Origin: Henckelia pumila
Taxonomy: Eukaryota; Streptophyta; Magnoliopsida; Lamiales; Gesneriaceae
Direction: 5' to 3'
Length of the DNA stretch: 64,000 bases
NCBI RefSeq assembly: GCF_033568475.1
Contig: NC_133120.1
Span: 139,434,109-139,498,108 of the forward strand
This document shows positions 25,191-36,135 of this stretch, in pieces (within the stretch, counting starts at the first letter, position 1; every line of letters begins with the position of its first letter). The notes beneath the pieces are model-generated. The model saw only the letters and a program-made list of their open reading frames with translations. It searched no databases and was not told where the DNA came from. The translations under genes were made by a program, and so were the position numbers.

Positions 25191-26007
25191 GAAGGCCGAG
25201 AATTCATTTTCAATTGCCAATTTCGGATGTCCTCTATACTCTAGTCGTATTCGAGTTGTTCTAGCCTTCCTAGGCTTGAACCGGGAGTCGTCAAGGCGTT
25301 CGATAGTCGTAGCAGAGTTGTGCCCAAGTTCTGGAGGCATCGACATCAAAGGGCTAAAGACGGACGAAGGTATAGCTTTTGCTTCCTATAAATATTTAGG
25401 AGTATGCAATAGCTTAGTTAAGGCTTTTAAAGCACTTTAATGATAGTAGTATCATTTGGCAGTGTAGAGCAGACTATAGGCGTGGACCTAGAGTTGGTAG
25501 AGCTTGCACTGATTTGAGGTACGGAAGTACTTTTCGAGATATCCTGACTGAGTATGCATGTATTATGTGACTGCATGGTTTATATGTCATTGATTATGCT
25601 GCATTCATTTGCATACTGAGCTATCTCCTTCGAGATGTCTGTTAGTAGGGTTTTTCCCTATCCTGTTAGTGGTTGGACTTCCATCGATTTGGGTCCGGCA
25701 TATCCACTGGTATTATGGTATGGGAGCCACCTCCTGAAGCGACGGCACAGCGTACTACATACCAGGGCCCGGTCTGTCTCTGTTATCTGATCCTTGACCT
25801 CGAGTTTTTAGGGAGTTCACTTTGAATGCATGTATACTCATACTCTCGTACTGAGCGTTTTATGCTCACGTCTCGTACTCTGTATTTCTGGACACCCTAT
25901 TCCATGGGGCAGGTTTGCGATTGGATGAGGCGGGTGGATCCAAGAGGGGCTAGGCAGTGGTTGGTCAGCTGGAGCTTCGCCTAGGTTTTTATTTCTGTTG
26001 TTATGAT

Positions 26008-27844
26008 TGTTGGAGAACGCGGCGATCAGATCAATCAGAATTGATACCCGGTGCAGCGGAAGTTTAAAAATTTTATATGGAACGATTCCATATTGGGTAT
26101 CAAAACTTTACGATTAAATTGTGTGTGTAAAAATTAAATAACAATTATAAATTTTTACCTCCAATCTCGAATCGAGATTATGGACACCAACAGATTGCTC
26201 TGCTCTTGTTGTATATCCCTACGAACTGTTCTTCAATCAGGTCCACGAACGGATAATTAATCCCTTTGATAGATTGCACTAGAAAATCTATCAGAAGTTT
26301 CTACGAAGAGAATTAACGAATTTGATCCGTTAAACCAGACTGTAATTCAAAATTCACAGACTGGATTTTTCCGAGCAGAGGGGAGGGGGGCGACGGCCAC
26401 ACTTAATAAAATTAGGGTTTTTCAAAAATTATTTTGTGACCTGTTGTTTTTAATTTCTGTACTGCAATAACTTATTTATAATGTAGGCCGTTAACAGCTT
26501 AGGGCCCATTAGTCATAAGTTCAAGCCCGACAAGCAAAGCCCGCATGTTCAGAAATTAATATAAAATTCATCATGACTCCGATTGATAAACCGATTTCAC
26601 CAATGTGCACAGAAACCATTTCTGCACCTTTTAAAGTCAAGATAAATTTTTCTGAATCCGAATTCAGTGATTTCCAAAAATGCCCATCCCTATGTCATTT
26701 TAGGAAATCTTACTTCTCTACTCTTAATTAAGAAGTCCAACTTCTTTGTTCATTAAATTTAACTCTTTAAATTTAACTATCTCAACGGGGATTAAAAATC
26801 CATTACTCTGTGTGACCCTCAATGGTTCAGGGATACAGCTAGCCGTGGGCTCACAACTCCTTGTGACTCGGAACAACAATTTCCGACTTGCCCATCGAAT
26901 CATGGTAAGAGCGCCTAGCAACATCGCCCCATGATTCCCTAGGTATCACTGATAGTGCCTGCAAGAACCAATAGATTTTGGTTAGCGTACAGTACGGTCC
27001 CTTCAACCATATATCCCGATCGAATCAACAACCATTGGTAAATCGAGAGTCGTTCGAGATTCGATAACTATGCAATACATCTTGAAGATCAAATAGTGAC
27101 ATCGCATGTGCTACTAAGAAACCATTTCTTAAAACACATCATGTACTCTGGCTAGAGATTCGTCACACTAATATCTCCTCAGATCGCATAGGATATCCAA
27201 ACTCGCAAGTATGTGGTGAATCCTTGACAACAAAGCATCGACTCCTATATGTGTTGTAACTGTACCCAATCCCGACACCTGATTACCCCAATAGAATCGG
27301 TAAACGAGTCAAAGCACAGTACTAGCATATAGAGTCTCAATGATGTTTCAAGTAGTAAGGACTAATGGTGTACAACCAAAACCGCGGACTTTATCCACTC
27401 GATAAGTGATAACCACTTGGAAAGTCCGGATAGGGTAGTTCGATCATTCATCATATGAATATCCATTTGCATGCTTCGAACATCTCTATGTTCCCTACCA
27501 ATGAAACGTGGTACTCTGCATCGCAAATGCTAGTCTCAAGCTCGAGCGATCCTTATCCTTATTATCGAACGGCTCAATCGACTAGGAACAGTTTAGAATA
27601 TACAGTGACTATAAGATGTGTTTCATGATAGACATCCCCATGTTCTACCATATCTTATATACACTATAGTATATTCAAGGTCTTTATCAAAACAACAATA
27701 GTATATCACAATATAACAATATGAAGAAAGATAAAGTCATTGCCATTAATAAAAGTGTAAATTATATAAAACAAAAGATTGTTTATACAAAGAGTCATCA
27801 AAGCCCTTAGCCACAAGTTGGCTCACCGGGCACCCACTCTTTCA
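26008..27844 (-). repeat. Solo copia LTR in inverted orientation
   Basis: A 1837-bp sequence whose reverse complement matches the copia LTR at 6027-7885 end to end. It starts TGTTGGAGAACG and ends CACTCTTTCA on the plus strand. It is flanked by ATGAT at 26003-26007 and 27845-27849. There is no internal domain, so it is the product of LTR-LTR recombination after insertion into the Gyp-2 3' LTR. Confidence 0.95.
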
Positions 27845-28014
27845 ATGATACAGTTGTTCGATCTGGTTGTATAATATTTGGGTATTTACAGATTCCTTTA
27901 CTTAGGATTGTATAATGTTTATGGTTTCCGCAGTTTTATTCTGATATCCATTTCATTAAGTTAATTGCATGCCTAAGTTCTGTTTAGTAGGTGATCCAGG
28001 TAAGGGTCACTACA

Positions 28015-29641
28015 AGGACTATGATTGCGAGATTAAGTATCATCCGGGAGCTGCTAATCTCACCGCTGATGCATTGAGTCGCAAGGTGCGACTATCCGCA
28101 CTTCAGACTTGTTCGATGTCTAGTGCGATCAGTGACTGTTGTACTTCAGGATATACCTTCAAGCATAAGAAAGGTATGCAGAGTATCCAGATGTTTGCGA
28201 TATTATCTGAGCCAGCTTTATATTCGCGGATTCGAGATGCTCAGATGTCTGATTCAAAGACCCAGCGTTTAGCTCGTCTAGCTAATGAGGGTAGCTCGTC
28301 TGGATTTCATTATCAGTCAGATGGCTTTCTGTGTTTGTCTGGTAGGCTTGTGATTCCGCAGGATGAAGAGTTGCGAGAGGAGATTTTGTCTCAGGCGCAT
28401 CGCACTAAGTTGAGTATTCATCCTGGGAGCAACAATATGTACAAGGATCTACGTACTCGTTTTTGGTGGAAGGGAATGAAACGCAATGTTTATCAGTTTG
28501 TTTTGAGATGTTTGGTGTGTCAACAGGTCAAGGCAGAGCACCGACGACCTGGAGGATTGCTTCACAGTATGCCTATTCCTGAATGGAAATGGGAGTTTAT
28601 CACAATGGACTTTGTGACCCATTTGCCGGTATCCCCGAGGAACTATGATGCTATCTGGGTTGTGGTGGACCGACTTACCAAGTCAGCGCATTTCATTGCC
28701 TATAGCCGGGAGTACAATGTGGATCGTATGGCTCGGATGTACATTCAGGAGATCGTTCGACTTCATGAAGTGCCTGTGAGCATTGTCAGCGATCGGGACC
28801 CCAGGTTTACTTCTAGATTTTGGGGGAGTGTTCAGCGTGCGATGGGTACTACTCTCAGTTTGAGTACTGTGTATCATCCGGAGACTGATGGTCAGTCAGA
28901 GCGCACTATCCGTACTTTGGAGGATATGCTTAGAGCGTGTGTCATGGATTTTGGTTCAGCCTGGCAGGATCATTTGTCATTTATCGAGTTTGCGTACAAC
29001 AACAGCTATCATACTAGTATTGGGATGGCACCTTTTGAGGCGTTGTACGGGCGACGTTGTCGTACTCCACTCTTCTGGGAAGAAGTGGGGAGAGACAGGC
29101 TGAGGGACCAGAGTTTATCCAGCAGGCGATAGACATTGTTGATCAGATCAAGAAACGGATTAAGACTGCATAGGATCGTCAGGCCAGCTATGCTAATACC
29201 AAGCGTAGGCCTTTGCAGTTCGATGTTGGGGAGAAAGTGTTTCTGAGAGTGTCACCTTTCCGCAAGATTCTCAGATTTATCCTTAAGGGCAAGTTGTCTC
29301 CCAGGTTTATCGGTCCGTTTGAGATCTTGGAGAGCATTGGCGATTTGGCTTATCGACTAGCCTTGCCACCGCATCTTTCTAGTATTCACGACGTGTTCCA
29401 CGTATCTCTGTTGCGACGATATGTGGCGGATGAGTCTCATATTCTGCAGCGGTCTAAGGTTCAGGTAAGCAAGGATTTGACTTATGTTGAGAAACCTATT
29501 CGTATCCTGGATTATAAGGATAAGGTTTTGCGAAACAAAGTCATTCATTTGGTTTTTGTTCAGTGGCAGCGCCGAGGCACTGAGGAAGCTACTTGGAAAC
29601 TTGAGGACAAGATGCGTGAAGACCATCCTGAGTTGTTTTGA
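28015..29641 (+). pseudogene. Gyp-1 pol, second part
   Basis: Resumes the frame interrupted at 18900 ([11 protein letters not shown]) with the end of RNase H, the integrase zinc-binding region ([10 protein letters not shown] near 28395, CLVCQQ near 28515), the integrase core (28600-29050; STVYHPETDGQSERT near 28865) and the chromodomain-like tail ending near 29635. The segment from 28015 is open to about 29085. There a shortened G run (GTGGGG where GTGGGGG is expected) shifts the frame, and a TAG at about 29170 replaces the CAG seen in Gyp-2. The final part (29213-29641) is open. Confidence 0.92.
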
Positions 29642-29774
29642 TTTCATTCTTAAGTTGTATTCAGTTGCAAACTCTGTAAACGTTTGATTTGAATAAAGAA
29701 TGTTTCTGGTTTCTGTATTACATTCAGTACTTAAGATCTGATTTCGAGGACGAAATATCTTAAGTGGGAGAGAA

Positions 29775-31065
29775 TGTAGTAGCCTGTAACCAAAATCAGT
29801 AATTAAGGAATTAATCATAATTACTTGGGAAGAGTTCGGAAGCTCCGAAGGTGAGTTCGGAAGCTCCGAACAGGATCGGAAGCTCCGATGGTATTATGTC
29901 ATCCATGACGTGTGGTTGGATCGGAAGCTCCGATCACCCCTATCCGAAGTCAACAAGTGATATTTTGACACGTGGCAGATCAGGATCTTCGGAAGCTCCG
30001 ATGGCAGGATCGGACGTTCCGATCGAGGTTCGGACGTTCCGATCGAGGATCGGAGGCTCCGATCGTTGTCTATAAATAGAAGGCCGAGAATTCATTTTCA
30101 ATTGCCAATTCCGGATTTCCTCTCTACTCTAGTCGTATTCGAGTTGTTCTAGCCTTCCTAGACTTTACCCGGGAGTCGTCGAGGCGTTCGATAGTCGTAG
30201 TGGAGTTGTGCCCAAGTTCTGGAGGCATCGATATCAAAGGGCTAACGACGGACGAAGGTATAGCTTTTGCTTCCTATAAATATTTAGGAGTATGCAATAG
30301 CTTAGTTAAGGCTTTTAGAGCACTTTAATGATAGTAGTATCATTTGGCAGTGTAGAGCAGACTATAGGCGTGGACCTAGAGTTGGTAGAGCTTGCACTGA
30401 TTTGAGGTACGGAAGTACTGTTCGAGATATCCTGACTGAATATGCATGTATTATGTGACTGCATGGTTTATATGTCATTGATTTATGCTGCATTCATTTG
30501 CATACTGAGCTATCTCCTTCGAGATGTCTGTTAGTAGGGTTTTTCCCTATCCTGTTAGTGGTTGGACTTCCATCGATTTGGGTCCGGAATATCCACTGGT
30601 ATTATGGTATGGGAGCCACCTCCTGAAGCGATGGCACAGCGTGCTACATACCAGGGCCCGGTCTGTCTCTGTTATCTGATCCTTGACCTCAAGTTTATAG
30701 GGAGTTCACTTTGCATGCATGTATACTCATACTCTCGTACTGAGCATTTTATGCTCACGTCTCGTACTCTGTGTTTCTAGACACCCTATTCCATGGGGCA
30801 GATTTGCGATTGGACGAGGCAGGTGGATCCAAGAGGGGTTAGGCAGTTGTTGGCCAGCTGGAGCTTCGCCTAGGTTTTATTCTGTTGTTATTAGATTGAT
30901 TCAGTTGTTCGATCTGGTTGTATAATATTTGGGTATTTACAGATTTCTTTACTTGGGATTGTATAATGTTTATGATTTCCGCAGTTTTATTCTAATATCC
31001 ATTTAATTAAGTTAATTGCATGCCTAAGTTTTGTTTAGTAGGTGATCCAGGTAAGTGTCACTACA
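29775..31065 (+). repeat. Gyp-1 3' LTR (1291 bp)
   Basis: Follows a polypurine tract (AAGTGGGAGAGAA, 29762-29774). It starts TGTAGTAGCCTG and ends GTGTCACTACA. It has about eight dyad units (29836-30065) and a TATA box at 30071-30078. The shorter length relative to Gyp-2 LTRs is largely explained by missing dyad units. CAGGTAAGTGT near the end is a perfect plant splice-donor consensus. Confidence 0.93.
29836..30078 (+). promoter_or_regulatory. Gyp-1 3' LTR dyad array plus TATA box
   Basis: Eight TCGGAAGCTCCGA or TCGGACGTTCCGA units precede TATAAATA at 30071-30078. There are fewer units than in the Gyp-2 LTRs, in the same position relative to TATA. Confidence 0.72.
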
Positions 31066-31264
31066 TTGCACCTTCAATTTCCACAGCAAAAAATTGCTCC
31101 CATTGAACTTTTCTATCTCGTATTTTGCCGTCATCTTGACTACAAGAATCCTGCCTTATAAAATCTTCAAAAAATCTTTTCTGATGTGGAAGATCAGTCA
31201 CAGCTTCAACTACAGAGCATACTCATAATTTTAAGAAATTTTATGTCAAGGCTTTGATACCACT
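31066..31264 (-). other. Leader fragment and primer site of an older LTR element
   Basis: The minus strand reads TGGTATCAAAGCC at 31262-31250, a tRNA-Met-type primer site two bases from the LTR at 31265. The leader is cut at 31066 by Gyp-1, so Gyp-1 appears to have landed inside this older element. Confidence 0.6.
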
Positions 31265-31757
31265 TGTTGGTCCCAGATGCGGCATTACGAGATAGAAACT
31301 ATGGAAATTGAAGAATAAAATAGACACCAAGATTTACGTGGAAAACCTCCAAAGTTATTAGGGTAAAAATCACGGGTAAGACCAAAATATTCCACTATAA
31401 TATTTGGAGAATTACAACCTCTCTCTGTATTTTCAAAGAGACACACACTCTCTTAATACATGAGAAAACCTATCTCACAAATATATATAGAAACACACTC
31501 AAAACACTTGAATGTTTAACTGAAGAAATGAACTCGAGATGGGATGCTCTGAAGAATGAAATGAGAGATCTATATATAGGTGCAAATCTTCGGTATGAAC
31601 ATGAGAAAGAAAATTCTTAATTAAATTGTCCTTCTTTGCTGTACGTACAAGTTGCATGTCTTGTTGTCCTCATTTCCCTCATTTGACCATTCAAACCGAC
31701 ACATATCACATAACTCTCACACAAACTAATTATTTAATTAAAAGTGCAAGCACAACA
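31265..31757 (-). repeat. LTR of an older minus-strand retrotransposon (493 bp)
   Basis: On the plus strand it begins TGTTGGTCCC and ends GCACAACA, with terminal inverted TGTTG/CAACA, and it lies beside a primer-binding site. A CTATATATAG TATA-like box sits near 31570. The right boundary is inferred from the terminal inverted repeat only. Confidence 0.55.
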
Positions 31758-32890
31758 TCTTATTAATGGTCTAAGTCTAGCTTAAGGATTATAATATTAT
31801 TACATCGCATTGCCGCATGCAGCCACCGCCAGGCCAAGTCCGACCTACCATCGCTTAGTCAACTCACAGGTGCATCTCTCAGTCCAAAAAGCCCCATCAA
31901 TCATCGCTCCTATCTTCAAAACTTCGCCGATGAAGTCAGGGGTCGCGCAACCTGTTGCAGGTGTTTCGTTTGATTGACTTGATTCACGTAAAATTAGTGT
32001 TATCCAACAATCCTTGATCTAGCCTACACGTTTTCCTCCGGTTCCATCCAACACCCTTTGTGTCGCCTGAGTCGTCGGGAATCGAAGTAAAACCATCGTT
32101 GTTTGTGCACGCGAAACAGGGCAGATTGGGTTTTTTGAAAATTCGGCATTCGCTTTCGATCTTCGAGGAATTGAATTGATGATTCTTCTTTGAAGAACAA
32201 GCACAACTCATAAGCATCATCCAAAGGATTGCTCTATTTGAGAGATAAGTCGTAACACTCTGCTGTTTAATTATAATTATATCATTTATTATTTTATAAA
32301 CTTTGTCTTCATGGTTGACAAAGGGACGAACATCATTCTGACATATATAGATGCATTAACTCACCTAAAAGCTAAATCATATACACATATTCATCTTGTA
32401 CGTGATATCGATCTCGCCGCTCGATTCGAATAAATTCTATCCTGAAAATAATTAAGAATCATATTAGAGAATAAATTTATTTTAGCCAAGTCATTTAAAT
32501 ATGAAATTGTCGGACCCTTTTGTCTCATAGTCAAATAATGTACTGGTGAAGTTGATTGGACTCTGAAATTATTAAGATGCATGTTTCTTAATTGCGTTTG
32601 AGTTTTCCTAAACCTACGAGGGTTATCAAGATGGAAAATTTATTAGTTTTTGGTTCCTTGATAAAGAGAAATAATGATAAGTTTTTTTAAGTGTTTTTAT
32701 TCTTAACAAACTATTCTTGTTGTGACAAATTTTGAGATATCTCATAATAAATTTTTTATGTGAAGTCATACATTTAATTAACCCAATATTATATTGTACT
32801 TCTATTGTCTTGTGTTTTTGTTTGGGTTATTTTACAGATATCGGACATGCAATCTAGCAATAAGTCTCAATCCATGGCTCAACATTTTAT
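31758..32890. other. Non-coding region, no gene recognised
   Basis: A GC-richer patch at 31805-32224 has overlapping short minus-strand frames (32016-32224) but no recognisable domain and no splice-linked continuation. It may be decayed transposon or gene sequence. The rest is AT-rich. Confidence 0.4.
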
Positions 32891-32891
32891 A

Positions 32892-33236
32892 AGCCCGAGC
32901 AGGTCCGGCATCAAAATCCTATCCGGGGGTGTTAAACCAAAATCCTCTCCGGGGGTGCTAAACCAAAATCCTCTCCGGGGGTGCTAAATCCAAATCCACT
33001 CCGGTGGTACTCAAAAGCCCGGGCAGGTCCGACACTATAAACCCATTCCGGTGGTACTCAAAATCCCGAGCAGGTCCGGCACTATAAACCCACAACAGTG
33101 GTACTCAAAAGCCCGGACAGGTCCGGTACCATAAATCCACGGCAGCGGTAATCTCAAAAGTTCGAGTAGGTTCGGCACCATATAAATCCACAACAGTGGT
33201 TATCTCGAAAGCCTGACCAAACTCGACAACCACACT
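32892..33236. repeat. Degenerate minisatellite, about 50-60 bp units
   Basis: Units built from AGCCCGGGCAGGTCCGGCAC, then a TATAAACCCA-like spacer and GGTGGTACTCAA, repeat about six to seven times with growing divergence to the right. At the left end a shorter subunit (AAAATCCTCTCCGGGGGTGC) is repeated three times. No frame runs across it. Confidence 0.7.
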
Positions 33237-33685
33237 TATTTTCTACTGCCCTTTATTTGGGCTCGGTGTTCAGCAGATTATTCTGTATAGCTCTTTATTT
33301 GAGCTCGATTCTAACCAGATCTTCATCTACAGATATTTATTTGAGGTAGAATTTCAAACAGCTCGGATCATCATTATATAATACTGTTTTTCTGTTGGGA
33401 TCCTTAATTGCGGTCTTCTCGAACATGTATCTATATAGAATTTTTGTGGCAATCAGTATTTTCTTGGAATACGTCTTATGCTCAGTTTTACGCTGGTTAC
33501 GGTTTGACCCAACTTCTTATTGGCCATATTGTTTGGCGCATCTTAGTAAGATCACTCCGTTACGAACGCTCAATGGAAATTGCGAACAACCAGAATATTG
33601 TCTTACATGCTCTAAAATATAAAGTCAACCACTTCATAGTTTCTCCTCGTTTCACTCGTCGTCACTTATCTCCAGGAGGTAGTAT
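33237..33685. other. Non-coding spacer
   Basis: Contains GCTCTTTATTTGAGCTCG-like phrases (33240-33340) and short frames without recognisable domains. Nothing here is supported as a gene. Confidence 0.35.
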
Positions 33686-34133
33686 TGATGATATGATAAA
33701 AATTCTATCATATCTTTATTTATATTTTAGAGATATATCATAATATTGCATGCATATGCATAAATCTAGTTGTATTATACATTACAATTCTATATGGACT
33801 GGGACACTCTTCCTATATATAATGGATCTCTAACCCTTATTAAAGGAGGTGGTCCTTTTTCATAACGTCTCCCAACCCTTTTCATACACATCTTATTTAT
33901 GTTTTTACACATCTTTTACATGTTTTATATCCCTTGCAATTTTCATACTTTTTCTATTGAATCCTATACTGACTTGAACATCGAGTGACTTCGCCTTCGG
34001 GTGAGCCATCTCACATGTTTTCATTGATACACAGAAATATTTTGGGATCATTCGGCTCTGTTTATTGAAGAAATTGGTTCGTGATTACCGGTTTGAGATA
34101 ATTTATTTGATGCAAAAAATTTTGAAAGCATCG
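33686..34133 (+). repeat. LTR copy A of an inverted LTR pair
   Basis: Begins TGATGATATGAT and ends GAAAGCATCG. It is the reverse complement of 35687-36135 over its whole 448 bp, with scattered differences. Because copy B is followed by a primer-site-like sequence, both are interpreted as LTRs. Copy A is not followed by that primer site. Confidence 0.65.
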
Positions 34134-35686
34134 ATTTACTTTTTTGTTTGATCATGTAAGCCATGAAGAGAATGCCTAGAGCATCTTGCAGGAACACAAC
34201 TGTAGTAAACATTCCATCCCAAGAAAATATTTTTGAGTCATTGCACAATATTTCCAATCCCGAATTAATATTCTAGCAAGGTCCACCCATCATACCCTTT
34301 ATGCTTTCCATAATTATTAACATATAATTCCAGGAGCCATGCATAAAATAACCCACAAGTTGTGTCATTACTGACTTAGAAAATAAAATAATGGCAAAAA
34401 TATCATATTAATTTGATGGAGTAAAATTTTCGTAACTAAGAAACACGGCCAGAGAAAGAGTAAGATAAATATTAAAATTAGATCACCATGTTTCTCGGGA
34501 TGATGTCGGTGATGCATACTGATTCGATGGATTCATGTAATGGTAGCCAAAGTAAGTCTTTTGTGCTAACCAGAAACATTGAGAGACTCAAAATTGTTAC
34601 AATTTTTGTGTTTCGAGTCCCATATGACGAAGATAACAAGAATAAATCCAGCATATTAATCCCCTAATGAATTAAATCAAGGAGTCAAAGGTAAGAAACT
34701 TCCCTGGCTAGCTAGCAGAATGCGAAATATCTAAGCTTGTGAACGAACCAATTATTTCCTCGGGAGGAACAAAACTGACATGGTTCTATGAACCTTCAAC
34801 TGCAAGGTGATCGAGCCAAGAAAGAAGATGAACGGGCCCAGGTGAAGGAATTCCCGAAGGCCAAGATTATGCTGCTCAATCAAGTCATCAAACACTTAAA
34901 AGTACAGTAGAACTGTAAACGAAGGAGTCTATATAGGGGAACGATCGAACCGATCAAGACACACAAACCAAGTTTAAATCTTAATATGAACAAGCACGTT
35001 GCACATATAATACAATAATCTAGTCATAAGTAGATTGCACAAAGAAATATAACAAAGAATTCAAGACAACCTTTCCCAAGAAAATAGACGTGAAGAAGTG
35101 TAATTAGAGAGGTTCGATCGATTAAGGGCTGATAATAATAAACAATAGTATAATAAATTACGATAAATAATCTAGACTTATCTTTGTTCATCAATTATGA
35201 AGGCAGATTCACCAAAGAATCCTTAACCAGCCCAGCCTCAATCGCTCCGATTTTTCCATTAATCAGCGGAGCTTCTGCAAGCTGATACCTAGCTCGACGA
35301 GAGAAAACAACGAGGGTGTGAGAGTGAAGCGATGCAGGCAGCATTCTTATAACAGATGTGGCCTGGCTGCGGTTGTAGCGAGAACCCATTAAAAAGGTTG
35401 CGGGGTGCGCAGAAGTAGTAGCACTTGGAAACAACAGATAGAGCAAAGTAAGGCGGGCGGGATTTTGTTCAGAAGAAGTGGATTTTACTTCTTTTTGTTT
35501 TTTGTATTTGTGAATCTTTCATGGGAGAGGCTGCTTGGTGCAGCAACCCGGGGAGCTGGTCCACGGCAACAAAGTCTAGGGTGGAGGACAACTCTTTTCT
35601 TTTTCAATATAGTTTTCACCCCCTTCTTTTGCTCGGAGTAGAGAACAATCATGGGTTTAAAATTCGTTTTCACAGACGGCACCAAT
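34134..35686. other. Segment between inverted LTRs
   Basis: On the minus strand, immediately after LTR copy B, ATTGGTGCCGTCTGTG (35686-35671) resembles the ATTGGCGCCGTCTGTG that follows the LTR in many plant gypsy elements. The segment contains no recognisable gag or pol, only short frames. Confidence 0.5.
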
Positions 35687-36135
35687 TGATGCTTTCAAAA
35701 ATTTCTGCATCAAATAAATTAACTCAAATCGGTAATCACGAACCAATTTTTTCAATAAACAGAGTTGAATGATCCCAAAATATTTCTGTGTATCAAAAAA
35801 AACATGTGAGATGGCTCGCCCGAAAGCAAAGCCACTCTGACGCTCAAGTAAGTATAGGATTCAATAGAAAAAATATGGAAATTACAAGGGATATAAAACA
35901 TGTAAAAGACGTGTAAAGACATAAATAAGACGTGTATGAAAAGGGTTGAGAGACATTATGAAAAAGTACCACCTCCCTTAATAAGGGTTAAAGATCATTT
36001 ATTTATAGGAAGAGAGTCTCAGTCCATGTAGAATTGCAATGTATAATACAACTAGATTTATGCATATTTATGCAATATTATGATATATCTCTAAAATATA
36101 AATAAATATATGATAGAAATTTTATCATATCATCA
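35687..36135 (-). repeat. LTR copy B of an inverted LTR pair
   Basis: 449 bp, on the minus strand TGATGATATG...AAGCATCA, so canonical TG...CA ends, with a gypsy-like primer-binding region directly following. Partner of 33686-34133. Confidence 0.65.

Larger units (their letters stand above)
18901..28014 (+). mobile_element. Gyp-2: complete-structure Ty3-gypsy element nested in Gyp-1
   Basis: Has two 1325-bp LTRs (the 3' one split by a solo LTR), a primer-binding site, gag-pol, a polypurine tract and a perfect AGGAC target duplication. It belongs to the same family as its host Gyp-1. The two LTRs have equal net length after removing the inserted solo LTR (1160 + 165 bp). Confidence 0.95.
24848..28014 (+). 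repeat. Gyp-2 3' LTR, split by a solo copia LTR
   Basis: LTR sequence occupies 24848-26007 and 27850-28014. Between them lie the solo LTR and one copy of its ATGAT duplication. The dyad array is at 24907-25178 and the TATA box at 25183-25190. Confidence 0.94.

Noticed and set aside
19058..30075. Similar 60-87 aa frames at 19058, 24924 and 29851
   Set aside because: Generated by the repeated dyad units in LTR promoters, which happen to stay open in one frame.
32016..32224. Overlapping minus-strand frames that might be a small gene
   Set aside because: Three frames overlap and none shows a known domain or convincing start, stop or splice context. Left as unexplained GC-richer DNA.
32892..33236. 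Regular repeats that could suggest a CRISPR array
   Set aside because: Units are degenerate and tandem without unique spacers, in a plant nuclear context.
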